Below are positions 23,199 through 34,776 of a stretch of DNA of 64,000 nucleotides, piece by piece (the stretch's first letter is position 1; the number at the start of each line of letters is the position of its first letter). The stretch lies in NCBI GenBank assembly GCA_023053575.1, contig JAKZAP010000005.1, positions 9,982,001 to 10,046,000 on the forward strand, read 5' to 3'. Position numbers and translations under genes: made by a program. Below the pieces are notes generated by a model. The model had not been told where the DNA came from, searched no databases, and worked only from the letters and a program-made list of their open reading frames with translations. This stretch comes from Branchinecta lynchi (lineage: Eukaryota > Arthropoda > Branchiopoda > Anostraca > Branchinectidae).

Positions 23199-24767
23199 GG
23201 CAATTATGGTCACCTGAAAACACCTGTATAGGTATTTTGGGTCTTCATTCTAACATTTAGCCCAAAACCGCACTGTTGTCATTAAAGTAACTGTTCACAT
23301 AAGCATAGGCCTACCTCTACTGTATAACACACCTGTAACATGGCCTATATCAGTCTAGTACACTACGCCCTTTTTTGACACCCATTCACAAACGGGGTGG
23401 CATGCCCCCAGGTATGAGTAGGGTACTCATACGTATGTGTACCCCTTCTTCCCCAGAGGTCTACCAGTCTACTACACTTTCTTAATCAGAATTAATTACT
23501 GCTTACCGACTGCTTCGTCAGGTCTAAGGATTACAGCAATAAATAGCCCTGCTTCACAGGAATATTTTGGTATACTTCTACTATTTTTTTGAATCTTGTA
23601 TCCAGGTAAAAGGAGCCACTGGAACGAAGCTAACACCAACTTCTGAAAACATGGCGGATCGCTGTGGTACAAAAAGGACCGTGCACGCTACCTCGCGTCA
23701 ACAAACAGTGTTGCCAGATGTCTCCGCAGCATCTAGTGAGTGACAGACGAAGCAAAAGTTGCGTTTTGATCGAATTTTTGTTCGCCGGTTGTTTAATTTC
23801 CGATTTCCGAAAGCCGCCAAGGTTTACCGTTTGCTTAGTTAGTGTTTTTACGACTTCGGCAATCCTTGCCCGGTCGAAGTTTCTTCAGTTGCGTTTTTAT
23901 TGAAGTTTGTTCCACCTGGCATTGATTCGCATAGTATTGTCTGGAATTTTACGACGTATCGAAGAGGTATTTTTGAAACCAAGACCCAAGCAACAAACTG
24001 ATGGGACCAGAATTTGAATTATGCTGATTGCCTAACAGATTGCAGTGACGGTCAGCTCACATTTTAAGCTCCCCTATTTTGTCTTCGCCATTGCGATCTT
24101 GTTTTCCCGCCCTATCTAGAATTACCAACGGTTAAGATGTGTACACACAGTCCGATTTCCGCAGTCAGATGCAAATCTCTTCTTTCGCCGAAGAACTGTG
24201 ACGCATATACGTTTTTTTCCGTAATAAAGTATATTTCGCAAGCTTATTTCGGTGTATCCTCAACATAGTAATTCACTCCTTTTTTCAGTATCTGATTTTT
24301 TCATAGCCTCGTCTCAGTTATGACTCTGTCCGTGTTACCTTCTCAATATAACAAAATTTGCCGTGGTGTTGGATGTCGTATGGAGTGTTTGTATTTCCTA
24401 GGTCTGGATGTGTGAGCAGGCTACGTACGATTGAAATTTAAGTAATTGTCATGAATCGTGTAAAAATTCTGCATACTCTTTCGTTTAATCAGTATAAAAT
24501 GGAAGTCGTGATTTTAATTGCTGTCCTGAAGTGGCAAAACTAGATATTGGTTGCCATCCCCCGCGACCAAATTGGTCTCCGACTTACTTATGCCTACAAT
24601 CGGAACAGGGGTTTGATTTTACTAATCAAGGGAAAATGAGCAGTTTTATTTCAAGAAGAAAAACGTAATAAAAACAAAGAAACACGAGAGATAGTTTACT
24701 AATCAACCAAAGCGAAACGACGCTTCTTCAAGTTCGCGAAACTGTCCACTGCGCGATTGACGTCAAG

Positions 24768-24840
24768 CTTCTTGCTTTTTCAGGGTCAAGCTGGGGGGGT
24801 TGCCCCCCCCCCCGCCCCATAGCAAATTACGCCCCTGCAT
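24768..24840. repeat. Terminal fragment resembling CAGGGGCGTA-type DNA transposon ends
   Basis: On the minus strand this reads GCAGGGGCGTAATTTGCTAT followed by a long G run and CAACCCCCC. Such ends are common in animal non-autonomous hAT-type elements. The other end was not paired, so this is tentative. Confidence 0.35.
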
Positions 24841-25669
24841 CGGAAGTAGACTCTGTGCCACCCGTTCACTTCTAAAAGTAATCATTTGCCCACGTCAAGT
24901 TAAAATTTAATAGATTTATTCTAGCTCAAATGCAGAACTCGTTCATAGTTTCACAAGTCATGATCCGGCCCCTTTTCTGAGGCTATCTTCTTGCTCGGAT
25001 GTACACGAAATTATATGTAAATCTTTCCACAAATGTGTAAAGTAGGCTATCTGCTGAGGGCGAACAAAGGAGAACTTCAAAATCTATGCTTGGGGACGTT
25101 TCGATTGGAGACATTTCGAAGACAATCCCGTCTTGCCTCGTAGAGGTGTCTCTCAGACACACGATTTCGGCTCTGGCCTACTTTAGCTCTAGTCTACAGT
25201 GAACGAATTGAAAACGGATTAGCCATCTTGCCACAATAACGTTTCCACTCTTCCGCAGACCGTACTCAAACTCTTTCCCCCTTTCCGATCCGACACCAAT
25301 TGGCCGCTTTAATTAACCCTTCAACAGAGCTCTTTAAAGATTACGCAATTTCTCTATGGTGAAAATACACTCAGGTAGCACTTGATTTTCCTAAGGGGCT
25401 GCTCACTGACTGTTTTGGCTACACCAAGAGGCTGGCGGCAGGGACTTAACACCTTGCAACAGAAGTGAGTAGCCCCATGGACCCCCCCCCCCTTCCAGTT
25501 CGCGAATCAGTTCGAACCCGTGAGAACTCAGTGCATTTCGCAGATGACCCAACACATCAATTTTTAATAAAACTAACCACATAGGTGTCTATACCAAAAG
25601 CTTCAAGGCACTCCCGAGGTCAACTCTTTACGCATAAAGACGTGTTGCAATTTTATTGCACTTGCACCT

Positions 25670-26705
25670 TCGCTCAAGTACCATATACCGATCACTTTTC
25701 GGTCTGTCGGTCGGCCCACTTTCCTCGAGTTAGGGTACTGCCAGAAGTGCTAGGACAATGCAACTTAAATTGGCAGCCATATCTGGGACCCGACTAAATT
25801 AAATTTGAAAAAGTCACTTCCCCTCTCTGACCAACGTGGGGGGGGGGGGGTGGAGGGTTGAGGAACCCGGAATATTGAGGCATGCATAACTTTCGAACGG
25901 ATGATCGGATCGTGATGAAACTTTATATTTGGAAAGATATCGTGTCTCAGATGTCCCATTTCAAGTCCTGATAACTGGAACCGGTTCTCAGGAAACCGGA
26001 AGAACCGGATATCTTTTTTTTTTTTCTTTTTTTTCAATCAATCAAGTTTAATCCGAATAGCTAAAAGCTAGAAAAGGAATCTTGTGAAACGCATAGACTG
26101 GAGCGATTGGGATGAAACTTGGTTGGAAGAACAAGCACAAGCCGTAGATACATTAAGTGACAGAACAGGATTCCGACACTGTGGGGAGTTGTATGGGGGG
26201 GGGGATTCCGTCGATCGCGAGTTAAGGTACTTCCGGATGTGATAGGACGATCAAACTTGACTTGAACATTAGACTTGACGAGATTGTGACCATCTCACGT
26301 TAACCGCCAAGTACAAAAAATACATTTCAGCAAAATATACGTGATACGTCGAGATATATTTAGATCTCCCTTAAACTATGCATATTACCCGAAAAGTCAA
26401 AAAAATACTTTTGATCGACGATATGTATCCATGATCGTTAAAGGCCCATAACCATTTTGGCCTCGAAAGTTAAGATTACAGATCAGTTTCTAGCACCCTT
26501 GAAGTGTGCATCATCACAGCCAAGTGCTAAAATAAATACGTTTTTACCAAACTATCCATTCTCGCAATCTCCTATGGCACATGATCACTTTCAAGGGTCT
26601 TGCTTACAAATGATCACAACACACCCACGAATTGGCATATTCTTTTCCTACTTCCTGAATCAGCCTTGCAAATGTCATATGAGCTTCTAGCTTTTGTTCA
26701 TCGAA
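25670..26705 (+). mobile_element. Family B copy B2
   Basis: Start CAAGTACCATATACCGATC, short GTCTGTCGGTCGG at 25703, module palindromes and a G run at 25838-25849, end GTCATATGAGCTTCTAGC, TTTTGTT. It is broken at 26010-26085 by a CR1-like tail. It lies inside the hAT-like element. Confidence 0.65.
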
Positions 26706-26869
26706 GGTTGAAGATGCCTTCAAACTACAAGAGTTGCGTTTTTGATCGAAGTTTGAAGACCTCAAAGGTCTTTTTTTAATTACCGTTTTCGGTCGCCGGT
26801 CACAGTTTATTCGTCCTTCGAACTCTGAGCGTCGAACTTCATGAGCTAACAAGTTCGAAAATGGCTTGA

Positions 26870-27240
26870 ATCGTCGAAAAAACGTCAACGGGGCAAGGAT
26901 CGCCGGAGTCGTAAAAACACCAATTAAGCAAACGGTGAACTTCGACGGCGTTTGAAAACGAAAATTAAGCAACCGGCTACGCTAACGGCGATCAAAACGC
27001 AACTAAGTTCGAAGTTTGCTCGAATCGTCGAAGAAACGTCGACCGGGGCAAGGATCGCCGAAATCGTAAAAACACTAATTAAGAAAACGGTGAACTTCGA
27101 CGGCGTTCGAAAACGGAAATTAAGCAACCGGCTAAGCCAACGGCGAACAAAACTTCGATAAAAAACGCAACTGAAGAAACTTCGACCGGGCAAGGATTGC
27201 CGAAGTCGTAAAAACACTAACTAAGCAAACGGTAAACCTT
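26870..27240. repeat. Tandem expansion in the right arm of the hAT-like element
   Basis: Three imperfect units of about 142-155 bp, each with GGGGCAAGGATCGCCG-type sequence (26893, 27048, 27190), GTCGTAAAAACAC and AACGGTGAACTTCGACGG. The left arm has only one such unit (about 23780-23910), so the right arm gained two. Confidence 0.7.
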
Positions 27241-27868
27241 GGCGGCTTTCGGAAATCGGAAATTAAACAACTGGCAAACAAAAATTCGATCAAAATCGCA
27301 ACTTTTGCTTCGTCTGTCAATCACTAGATGCTGCGGAGAGTTCTATAATCTACTGTGTCAATTCACACTATCGTTTGACATCTGGCAACACTGTTTGTTG
27401 ACGCGAGGTAGCGTGCACCGTGCACGGTCCTTTTTGTACCACGGCGATCCGCCATGTTTTCAGCAGTTGGTGTTAGCTTCGTTCCAGTGGCTTCTTTTAG
27501 CTGGATACAAGATTCAAAAAAATAGTAGAAGTATAACAAAATATTCCTCTGAAGCAGGGCTATTTATTGCTGTAATCCTTAGACCTGACGAAGCAGTCGG
27601 TAAGCAGTAATTAATTCTGATTTAGAAAGTGTAGTAGACTGGTAGACCTCTGGGGAAGAAGGGGTACACATACGTATGAGTACCCTACTCATACCTGGAG
27701 GCATGCCACCCCGTTTGTGAATGGGTGTCAAAAAAGGGCCTAGTGTACTAGACTGGCCTATATTGCCGAAAAGCTATGGCTGGGTCACAGTTTTGCTGTA
27801 GCTTCTTTTATCCCTACTTCAAACTGACTTAAATCTAGGATATTTGTACCCAATTTAGCATAGCCTAC

Positions 27869-27992
27869 CTGTAAGTTTTTCTTCAGCATTTGCTGCTTCC
27901 TTGATGTCAAGGGCCCTGTCTATGGTTTTCTGTGCCTCCCGCAATGCTGTTTTGGCAATACTTGTCAAGTTGGTGGTATCAAACCAATTCAT
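27869..27992 (-). CDS. TMF1: TMF1 exon 1 (start codon and N-terminal helix)
   Basis: First coding exon of a TATA element modulatory factor 1 (TMF/ARA160) orthologue, a Golgi-associated coiled-coil protein of vesicle tethering that binds Rab6. The ATG is at 27992-27990. The 41 codons begin MNWFDTTNLTSIAK and continue through TALREAQKTIDRALDIKE, the conserved amphipathic N-terminus of the family (human TMF1 starts MSWFNASQLSSFAK). The exon ends ACAG with donor GTAGGC at 27868-27863, leaving phase 1. Exon 2 also begins in phase 1, and the joined codon is GAT. There is no in-frame ATG just upstream. Intron 1 begins here, and a 4.4-kb inverted-repeat transposon ends only 113 bp into it. The identification rests on the N-terminal motif plus the composition of the next two exons. 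Confidence 0.85.
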
Positions 27993-28349
27993 TTTAAATG
28001 AAGACAATTAACTTGTTTCCTGATACTCTCACAGAGAACAAACCTGAAACAAACCAAGTTTAACTTCGAAATAAAAATAAACAAATCTTCATTCTATTTC
28101 GATTCTCATTTATTCTATGTGAGCAGGAATAGCTGCCGGCTTCGACAAATTTTAAGAAAGATGACTCTGCCTTTGGAAGAATTCAAATTATAGAGGTTGA
28201 AAATCATCAGAATGCTTGAAAGAAAAGCAGTAAATCGGACAAACAAGCTTGACTGTAGCACTTTATCTCAATTTAAAATTGAAATCAAAGTTCCACTCAC
28301 CACCAAGCACAGTTTTGAGTATCGTGAGTGATGTGAAGCATTTTTTGTC
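27993..28349 (-). promoter_or_regulatory. TMF1 upstream region (5' UTR / promoter candidate)
   Basis: The 357 bp between the TMF1 start codon and a TIR transposon must hold the 5' UTR and core promoter, unless an upstream non-coding exon exists. I see no clear TATA box, initiator or CpG cluster. The region is AT-rich and non-repetitive. The assignment rests only on position. Confidence 0.3.
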
Positions 28350-29482
28350 TAGGGGAGCTCGGAGTTGACTCGGACACCAATTTTCCTTTTCTTGCTAGAC
28401 CGCCATTTCTTGGCAGATTTACATCCTTTTTGTTGCCAAACATCTTGAATGTCTTGGAGAATAGCTGGTAACTTTTTTCAGGATTTTTCTACGTAGTAAA
28501 CATTTTTTTAAGCTTTCCAATTCGTCCGAACCAACCCCGTACCCATGGGGTGATTTGGACAGGCCTCGGGTTGGTTCGGACATTATTGTAATGTATTATT
28601 TTCTACTCGACTTTATTGAAACATGTTAGAAACATCTTTAGTTGGACGGATTACTCTTTAGTGGGACCGATTACGCGAATCGATTCTTCAGAAAGATGAT
28701 TTATGTGCAGAAAGAATATCTTCAAGCCCCTCAACGAACTTTCATTCAATGAACCTCCTTTCTTTCCACTTTCCGACATTCCCACATTCCGACTTTCCAC
28801 TTTCCCAAATTTAACTTCATAAGGACGAATTCGTGTTTCTTTTTCCTCCTTGAAAATATCGTAAGCAAAGTTAATATATTAAATCATTAAATAAAAAAAA
28901 TCTAATTTTTTACTTTATTGTAGACAATTCTAATAAGTAGTTTTCTTCGGATATGGCAATTTGTTTAGCGCGTTCATTTTTCAAACTATTTCTGTTAAAA
29001 AAGAATACGATAAGGATTTCTTTTTGCATTTTTATAAGTCAGTTTCGGTTTTGTATGGCATATCAGTAGAAAAAGACTGTTCGAACCAACCCCTTCAAAA
29101 CTGTCCGAACCAACCCCACCCTGATTGAAATAAGAAAATGGCGTACTACAGAAAAATTAACTGATCTACCTTTAAAATCCTAAGCAGACTACCAACCCCA
29201 ATGACTAAGCTGTCTATTGTCGTTTAATTGCCTTCCAGTTATCGCTAACTTCGGCGTACAGCCTTTTAACCGACCATGAGCTAAAAACTTGACCTCAAGA
29301 AAACAAATGTTTTCAACTTTTTGTCAAAACCAGAAAAGCAAGTATCATGAAACTTAGATACAAATTTAGATCAATAAAAGGCAGATGTTATGTATATTTT
29401 TCCGATTTTAGCGGCAACTTTTAATATTTGTTTTGCGGGTGTCCGGATCAACCCCGTGTCGATCCAACCCCGATCTCCCCTA
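28350..29482. mobile_element. TA-flanked TIR transposon upstream of TMF1
   Basis: Ends are TAGGGGAGCTCGGAGTTGAC and, inverted, CCAACCCCGATCTCCCCTA. The match runs about 30 bp to CGGACACC / GGTGTCCGG. TA at each end may be the target duplication. GTTGGTTCGGACA / TCCGAACCAACCCC motifs recur at about 28520, 28570 and 29085-29120. Length is 1.13 kb with no transposase frame. It lies 358 bp 5' of the TMF1 start codon, oriented across its presumed promoter region. Confidence 0.62.
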
Positions 29483-29935
29483 CTTCTTCCAATGCTTTGC
29501 AAGTGATTGCGAAACAACACAATTTATAAAGCAATTTATTATCAGTGACTTTTCAATATCCGCATGTCATAAGTTCATCCTTACGACAATATGCAATATT
29601 TCCTTTAATTTTTATCTCTCTCCTGGTTCGAATTGGTTGCCATGAACAGAAAAGTTTAGTGCCTGAAATCTTGGCTGTAGTGATGGTGGATAGATTTGTG
29701 TGAAGCAGAAGTAGTGGGTAAAAAGACATGAGGAAATTTTTTTAGATTTTATAGCATAGACTGAAAAGTAGATATAGTACATAAGTACTGGTCGGTTATA
29801 AATTTGAGATATTTTAAAATTTCGCAATTTTTATTGTTGTTTTTCAGTTGTAGTAGGTTAAGGATTAATTTAGTTAAGTATTGAATATGAACTTGCGGTT
29901 TTGCTTAATGTGTCTGAGAGTTGCCATGAATTTCG
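29483..29935. other. No recognised feature
   Basis: AT-rich sequence between a TIR element and family B copy B3. Confidence 0.4.
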
Positions 29936-31434
29936 GCCAAGTGCCATACAGCGATCGCAATTTCTGTCCGCCCGTCGGTCTGTCGGTCGGTCTGTCCAGT
30001 GTTGCTAGTTCGGGCACTTTCACAGAAGCTAGGACGATGAAACTTGGCAGGCATATCAGGAACTCCAAAAGAATAAGTTGGAAATAGTCAGTTCGCCGAT
30101 TCGAGCATCGTGGGGGGAGTGGAGGGAAGGTGAATTCGGAATCTTGAGGAATTTATAGCTTTTGAACGGGTGATCAGGTCTTAGTGAAACTTGATATTTG
30201 GAAAGACCTCGTGTCTCAGACGGCCCATCTCAAATCCGGACCGGATCCTGTGACTTTAGGGGGAGCTAGAAGGGGGAGCCGGAAATCTTGGGAAACGCTT
30301 AGAGGACCTGATCCGATGAATCTGAGAGGGAGTCGGAGGGGGAGACGGAAATCGTGTGAAACTCTCGGAGTGGAGCGATCGGGATGAAACTTGGTGGGAA
30401 GAACTAGCACAAGCTCTAGATAAATAACTGACAGAACTGAACCGGATTCGGACCCTGTGGGGGGAGTTGGAGGGAGGTTCCGGAATTCCGGCGATCCGTA
30501 GTTGATGTACTTCCAGGTGGGCTAGGACGATAAAACTTGGCAGGCATATCAAAGACCCGGCCAGATGAACTTGGAAAGAGTCACTCGCCTGATCCGACCG
30601 TCTTGGGGGGAGGGGGAGACGGCGGAATCCGAAAATTAGTGGCATGCATAACTTTCGAACGGGTTATCGGATCTTAATGAAACTTGATATCTTGAAAGAA
30701 CTCATGTCTCAGATGTCCCATTTCAAGTGCGGACCGAATCCAATGAACTCGGGGGGGGGGGGGTGCAGAAGAAAACCGGAAATCTTGTGATACGCATAGA
30801 GTGGATCGATCAGGATGAAACTTCGTGGGACGTACAGGCACAAGTCCTAGGTGCATCAGTGACAGAATTGGATAGGATTCGGGTACCAAGGGGGGGGGGC
30901 TGTAGGGGGGTGTCCGGAATTCCGGTGATCGTGAGTTAAGGTACTCCCAGATGTGATAGGACGATAAAACTTTGATGGAGTCTTAGAACCTTGACATCGT
31001 CACTTCTCCGATCCGACCATTCCTTAAAGAACTCATCTTAACCGCAAAATACAATAAATACTTTTAAGCACAATTTACTTGTTCAAGATCGCCATGAGTA
31101 CATGAACCTTTTTGCCTCATGGGTTTTGCTTAGAAATTGATTTTTAGCACCCTTAAAGTGCGCATCTTAATCGAAAAGTGAAAAAAAACTTTTGACCGTC
31201 ACTTCCATCCTCTGGCCCAGCCTTGCAAGTTTGACGTATCTTAACCGAATACTTCCATCTGACCAAGCCTTCCGGGTTTTTGTTTTCCTTCTTGTTTCCT
31301 TTTGCTTTCTGTCTCCTATTTTTATATTTAAAGTGAAACCATAGGTTGAATTTTTAGCCCCCTTAATTTTTTCTTGTTGGGTATTTCTTACTACATATGC
31401 TTGCAAGTGCCATATGAGCTTACAGCTCTTGTTA
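29936..31434 (+). mobile_element. Family B copy B3 (best copy)
   Basis: Start CCAAGTGCCATACAGCGATC, GTCGGTCTGTCGGTC at 29972. Modules share ATGAAACTTGG/A at 30036, 30186, 30385, 30529, 30676, 30816 and 30963, forming a higher-order unit of about 430-490 bp. The 3' end is GCAAGTGCCATATGAGC, with hairpin GAGCT-TAC-AGCTC, then TTGTT. Both ends carry AAGTGCCATA. Confidence 0.75.
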
Positions 31435-31757
31435 TAATAAGAAAAATTATACTTTTGTTTGCAACTATTGATTTAGAAAAAACAACAAGGTTACTTCAAA
31501 CTGGGTAGAGTCGTATACAACAAATGTACAATTTGAAAAGGAGCTAAAATGGAATTTTGTAATTTAAATATGTCAATAGAAAAACGATTTAAGTAAGTTT
31601 GTATTTTTGCGGAAAAGGTAGGCGACTTTAGAAAGTATACAGAAATAAGAGTATCAACGAGAAGTTTTAAGAAAGAAAATTCGAGTCTTCGTCTAAACCG
31701 AGATAGCTATAACAAAAAAAAAAAAATTTAAAACCTGATGAAAAATTTGTAGCTTGC

Positions 31758-31996
31758 GTAGTTGTATGATAGTTGTATGAAAAAGTTGTATGTACTGATA
31801 TGTAATACTAAAGAATACTATCATTTAATGTGCCTCAGACTGGGCCAATGTTAAGCATCCTGTCGTGCTTTGGTTTCATCCAGTCTTGCTATTAGCAGCA
31901 TGCAGTAGAATGCAGTAACACGGTCGCCTTGACATAGAAGCGTGTAGTAGCATCAATTTGTACTGCATGCTACTTTTTCCTACAACTTCATACTAC
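31758..31996. mobile_element. Family D MITE-like repeat, copy D1
   Basis: About 240 bp. Imperfect inverted ends GTAGTTGTATGA... and ...TACAACTTCATACTAC. Shared internal ATACTATCATTTAATGTGCC and GCAGTAGAATGCAGTAACAC with copy D2. Similarity starts about 20 bp before the inverted end. Confidence 0.6.
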
Positions 31997-32318
31997 TCAT
32001 TTTTAGATAATTTGTCATTGGGTACGTCCTACAAACCTTCCAACCTTCCTCGTTCCTGTCACAATCACTGGTATCCAAGACGTCATCCGATCACTAGAGA
32101 AAACGTGACAGTCTCTACCATGGACCCCACGTCATCAAGCTGGAACTACATGATATTTTTCACGAATTTGTTCACCGAAATGAAAATAATGTCTAAGTTT
32201 TTTGTGTTGATGTGTTACTTTTTCTTTTTTATTTTTTACTCCGCTGTGGACTTGAGCATTTTGCGACATACATAGGACGACATAGGCGTATTAGAAAAGA
32301 CGAACGCGGGATAGAAAA
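31997..32318. other. No recognised feature
   Basis: Follows family D copy D1. A possible LVPVTITGIQDVIRSLEK frame at about 32050 is too short to assign. Confidence 0.3.
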
Positions 32319-33472
32319 CAAGACCAAAGGTTTTGATGGGATCCCAAAGGTAAATATTCATTAATCTGACTAATAGTGACAATCGGGACTTGCAGAAGTT
32401 CGGTCTTTGCCAAATCCCGTAAACATTTCATATCATCCTAATAGACTCCTTAACCAGACCCGTTAGGGAATACTTTCCAGCAAAAAGCCTAATCAAACAT
32501 CCAGGTTCATCGTCAACATCCGATTTTTACAAGATTTCAACCGGACTCCCTGCATGGGAGTCCACTCCCCCCAAGGAGAAAACAAATAGTATTTAAAGAG
32601 TACCCGATTAACACCATGTCCCTGTCGGCTTTTCCAACAAATCCTATCGGAGAATTTGTACGCTGATACATTTTTAAGCCACTCCGCCTTCCCGAAATGT
32701 CAAGATGGAAATCCGATCGACAAATGAGTCTCATTCATAAGCTGTTCAGGCGCGAAACTTTAGCTCCGCTCTCGATCTTATGATAACGGACTAGATTATT
32801 ATAGACCAAACGATCGAGAAAACAGATACGGGCTATAGATGAATAAATTCTTACTTCCAAATCTAATGTGCTTATCGACTTCAAAACTAACTTTGAGTTC
32901 AATCAAATTTCCGATATTACCGAATTCCGGGAGAACAAATTGCAGCGAGAAAAGAACGTTTACGTACGCATCGATACTTCTATCGTCTAAAAACTTTTAC
33001 TTCCATTTTCTGTCCAGATTCTGGCTGAACTTACTTGTCTATGTATGGGTTCAACATGTATTTTTGCTCCCATATGGATATGCCGCGAGCGACTTCAGAA
33101 AACTATTCCTTCGACCAAATTTCCGGATTTTTGTCGGATTCTGGGCAACCACCTTCCGGCGAGAAAATGGATTTCATAACTAGATTCAGCATGTTTCCTT
33201 TCCCTTCAACGGACTGTCACATTAGCCCTTAGAAAAATATTTGGTTGATCCTCTAATTTGACCCCCCCCCCCCCTTTCCAGCCTTAGATTTAGGGCTCCG
33301 GAACCCATCTACGAACTTGACCTGTACTTTGACCCAAAAGATCCTCCTACTAAGTTTAAACCAAATATCTCAGTCCCTTCCACAAGTTATCGTGAAACAG
33401 ACAGGCGGACGGACGGATAAACTTCACGAAGCCATATCCATCCCGTCACCAACGTTCTGGGATCCCCAAGAA
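32319..33472 (-). mobile_element. Family A copy A4 (divergent)
   Basis: Minus-strand copy from AACAAGACCAAAGGTTTTGA to CGTTCTGGGATCCCCAAG. GGACGGACGG microsatellite at 33405-33418. A C run lies at 33262-33273. Many substitutions, so an old copy. Confidence 0.65.
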
Positions 33473-34009
33473 TTACTGTACGCTATGTCGAAATTAAAGT
33501 ACGGAATTTACTGGCCTACCTTGGTTTTTGCATATAGGTGAACGAGTGGATATAACTTAAGTGTATTTTTGAACATAGAAAAAGAAACAGAAATCAACGA
33601 AGGACTCTTCCAAGAAACCGCGCCTCTTGTAAAAAAGCTGAAATGCGCGAAGCACTGCATTCTCTTATAGTGTCCTAACTTCCAGAAACTGGTCTATCTC
33701 CGCTTAGTTCAGTTCCTTACTGCTTATAAGAGTGAGTCAAAGCTAGGGAGTTCGAAGATATGACAGTCATCCAACGAGAAGTTGATGGGGTCGAGAATTA
33801 ACTCTTAGTAAAAGCAGGACAAAGTGAATCCAAACTGAGTTCGAACGTTCTTTCTTGGATATGATAATATGTGAGCTTATATTCGGTAAGTGAAAGGACT
33901 TTTTGTTTCGTTTTAATTTCAGAACATGGGCAGATGTAGTCATTGTTTTTTAGGGTCGTATTTAAGCTTATAGTTCACCCTCGGATTTGCCATTGGACTA
34001 TGCGACTTA
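33473..34009. other. No recognised feature
   Basis: A 30-codon hydrophilic frame at 33570-33665 was seen but is not assignable. Confidence 0.3.
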
Positions 34010-34135
34010 TTCATAAGATTAGAGGACCCGTCGTTCCTATAATACCAATGCAACGTATTTCCGTAACTGCGTTCATTTATTCTTAAAGGACTTGTCTTAC
34101 CTATAATACTAATGCAACCTACTTGCAGAACCACT
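34010..34135. repeat. ~80-bp tandem pair
   Basis: CCTATAATACCAATGCAACG and CCTATAATACTAATGCAACC lie about 79 bp apart within similar flanks. Two units only. Confidence 0.5.
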
Positions 34136-34199
34136 CCATGTATTTCTAAACCCGGAGACCCCAATTTCGTTCGTTATGTTCTACCCCCTCTAACGAAAC

Positions 34200-34776
34200 C
34201 ACGTTGATTTTCTCACTTGCCGTGTTTTGCTACCTCGGATGTGTATCACGTTGTCAATGGTTGTCTGCGAGAAGTTTTTCCATCAGAATAAACCGGTTAC
34301 GTAAATTGTTTCCCTGTTTTTGCTACAAGTCAACGGTCTCTGAAAAGGCTTAAAATAGCCAAAATCGTTGGTTATTTGTTGAAAGCGCACCATAGTTTTA
34401 AAGTATTCAAATATTTTAAAATACTGTAAGTTGAAGAGTAAATAGTGCGAGGGGTCCTTTAAGTCCGAGCCCCAAATTTCGAATGTCAAATTCTAAGCCC
34501 GCTGACGATACCTCACTATAATCTTTGCACTTGCCACGCTTCACTATTTTCTATACGCATTATGCTCCCGACGGGTGTCGCGTATCATGCTATTGATGCG
34601 TCAACCGGTTTTCTGAATTTTGCCAAAGTTCTTGCTAGAAGTCAATGGACCTGAAAAAGGCTGTAAACAGCCAAAGCCGTGGATAATTTGTTAAAAGCAG
34701 AGCCTAGTTTTACAGTATTCAAATTGTTTTGAATATACTGGAACATAAACAGTAAATAGTGCGAAATGTGCTTTAA
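34200..34776. repeat. 311-bp tandem duplication
   Basis: Two diverged copies. For example TTTTTGCTACAAGTCAACGG (34317) against GTTCTTGCTAGAAGTCAATGG (34629), and AGTAAATAGTGCGA at 34436 and 34752. No coding content. Confidence 0.65.

Larger units (their letters stand above)
23351..27755. mobile_element. 4.4-kb inverted-repeat DNA transposon with 8-bp target duplication (hAT-like)
   Basis: Ends are CAGTCTAGTACACTA and its complement. The flanking direct repeat GCCTATAT occurs at 23343-23350 and 27756-27763, an 8-bp target duplication. Arms are long: 23351-23912 and about 27140-27755 are inverted copies. The CAG start and 8-bp duplication suit the hAT superfamily; P-type elements are the alternative. 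No transposase frame was recognised, so the copy is non-autonomous. The interior (about 23913-27139) holds a family B copy, G/C homopolymer runs and an expanded arm repeat. It sits in TMF1 intron 1, 113 bp from exon 1. Confidence 0.8.

Noticed and set aside
23664..27610. Matching frames in both arms of the hAT-like element (for example SCVLIEFLFAGCLISDF)
   Set aside because: They arise from the inverted repeats and the triplicated unit; no transposase motif is present.
30184..30645. Frames full of RSLHSE, PTKFHPDRST and SGPDPV repeats
   Set aside because: Translations of family B modules that recur in all copies and both strands; not protein coding.
31958..32275. 105-codon plus-strand frame with RENVTVSTMDP
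   Set aside because: Switches to low-complexity phenylalanine-rich sequence; no motif support.
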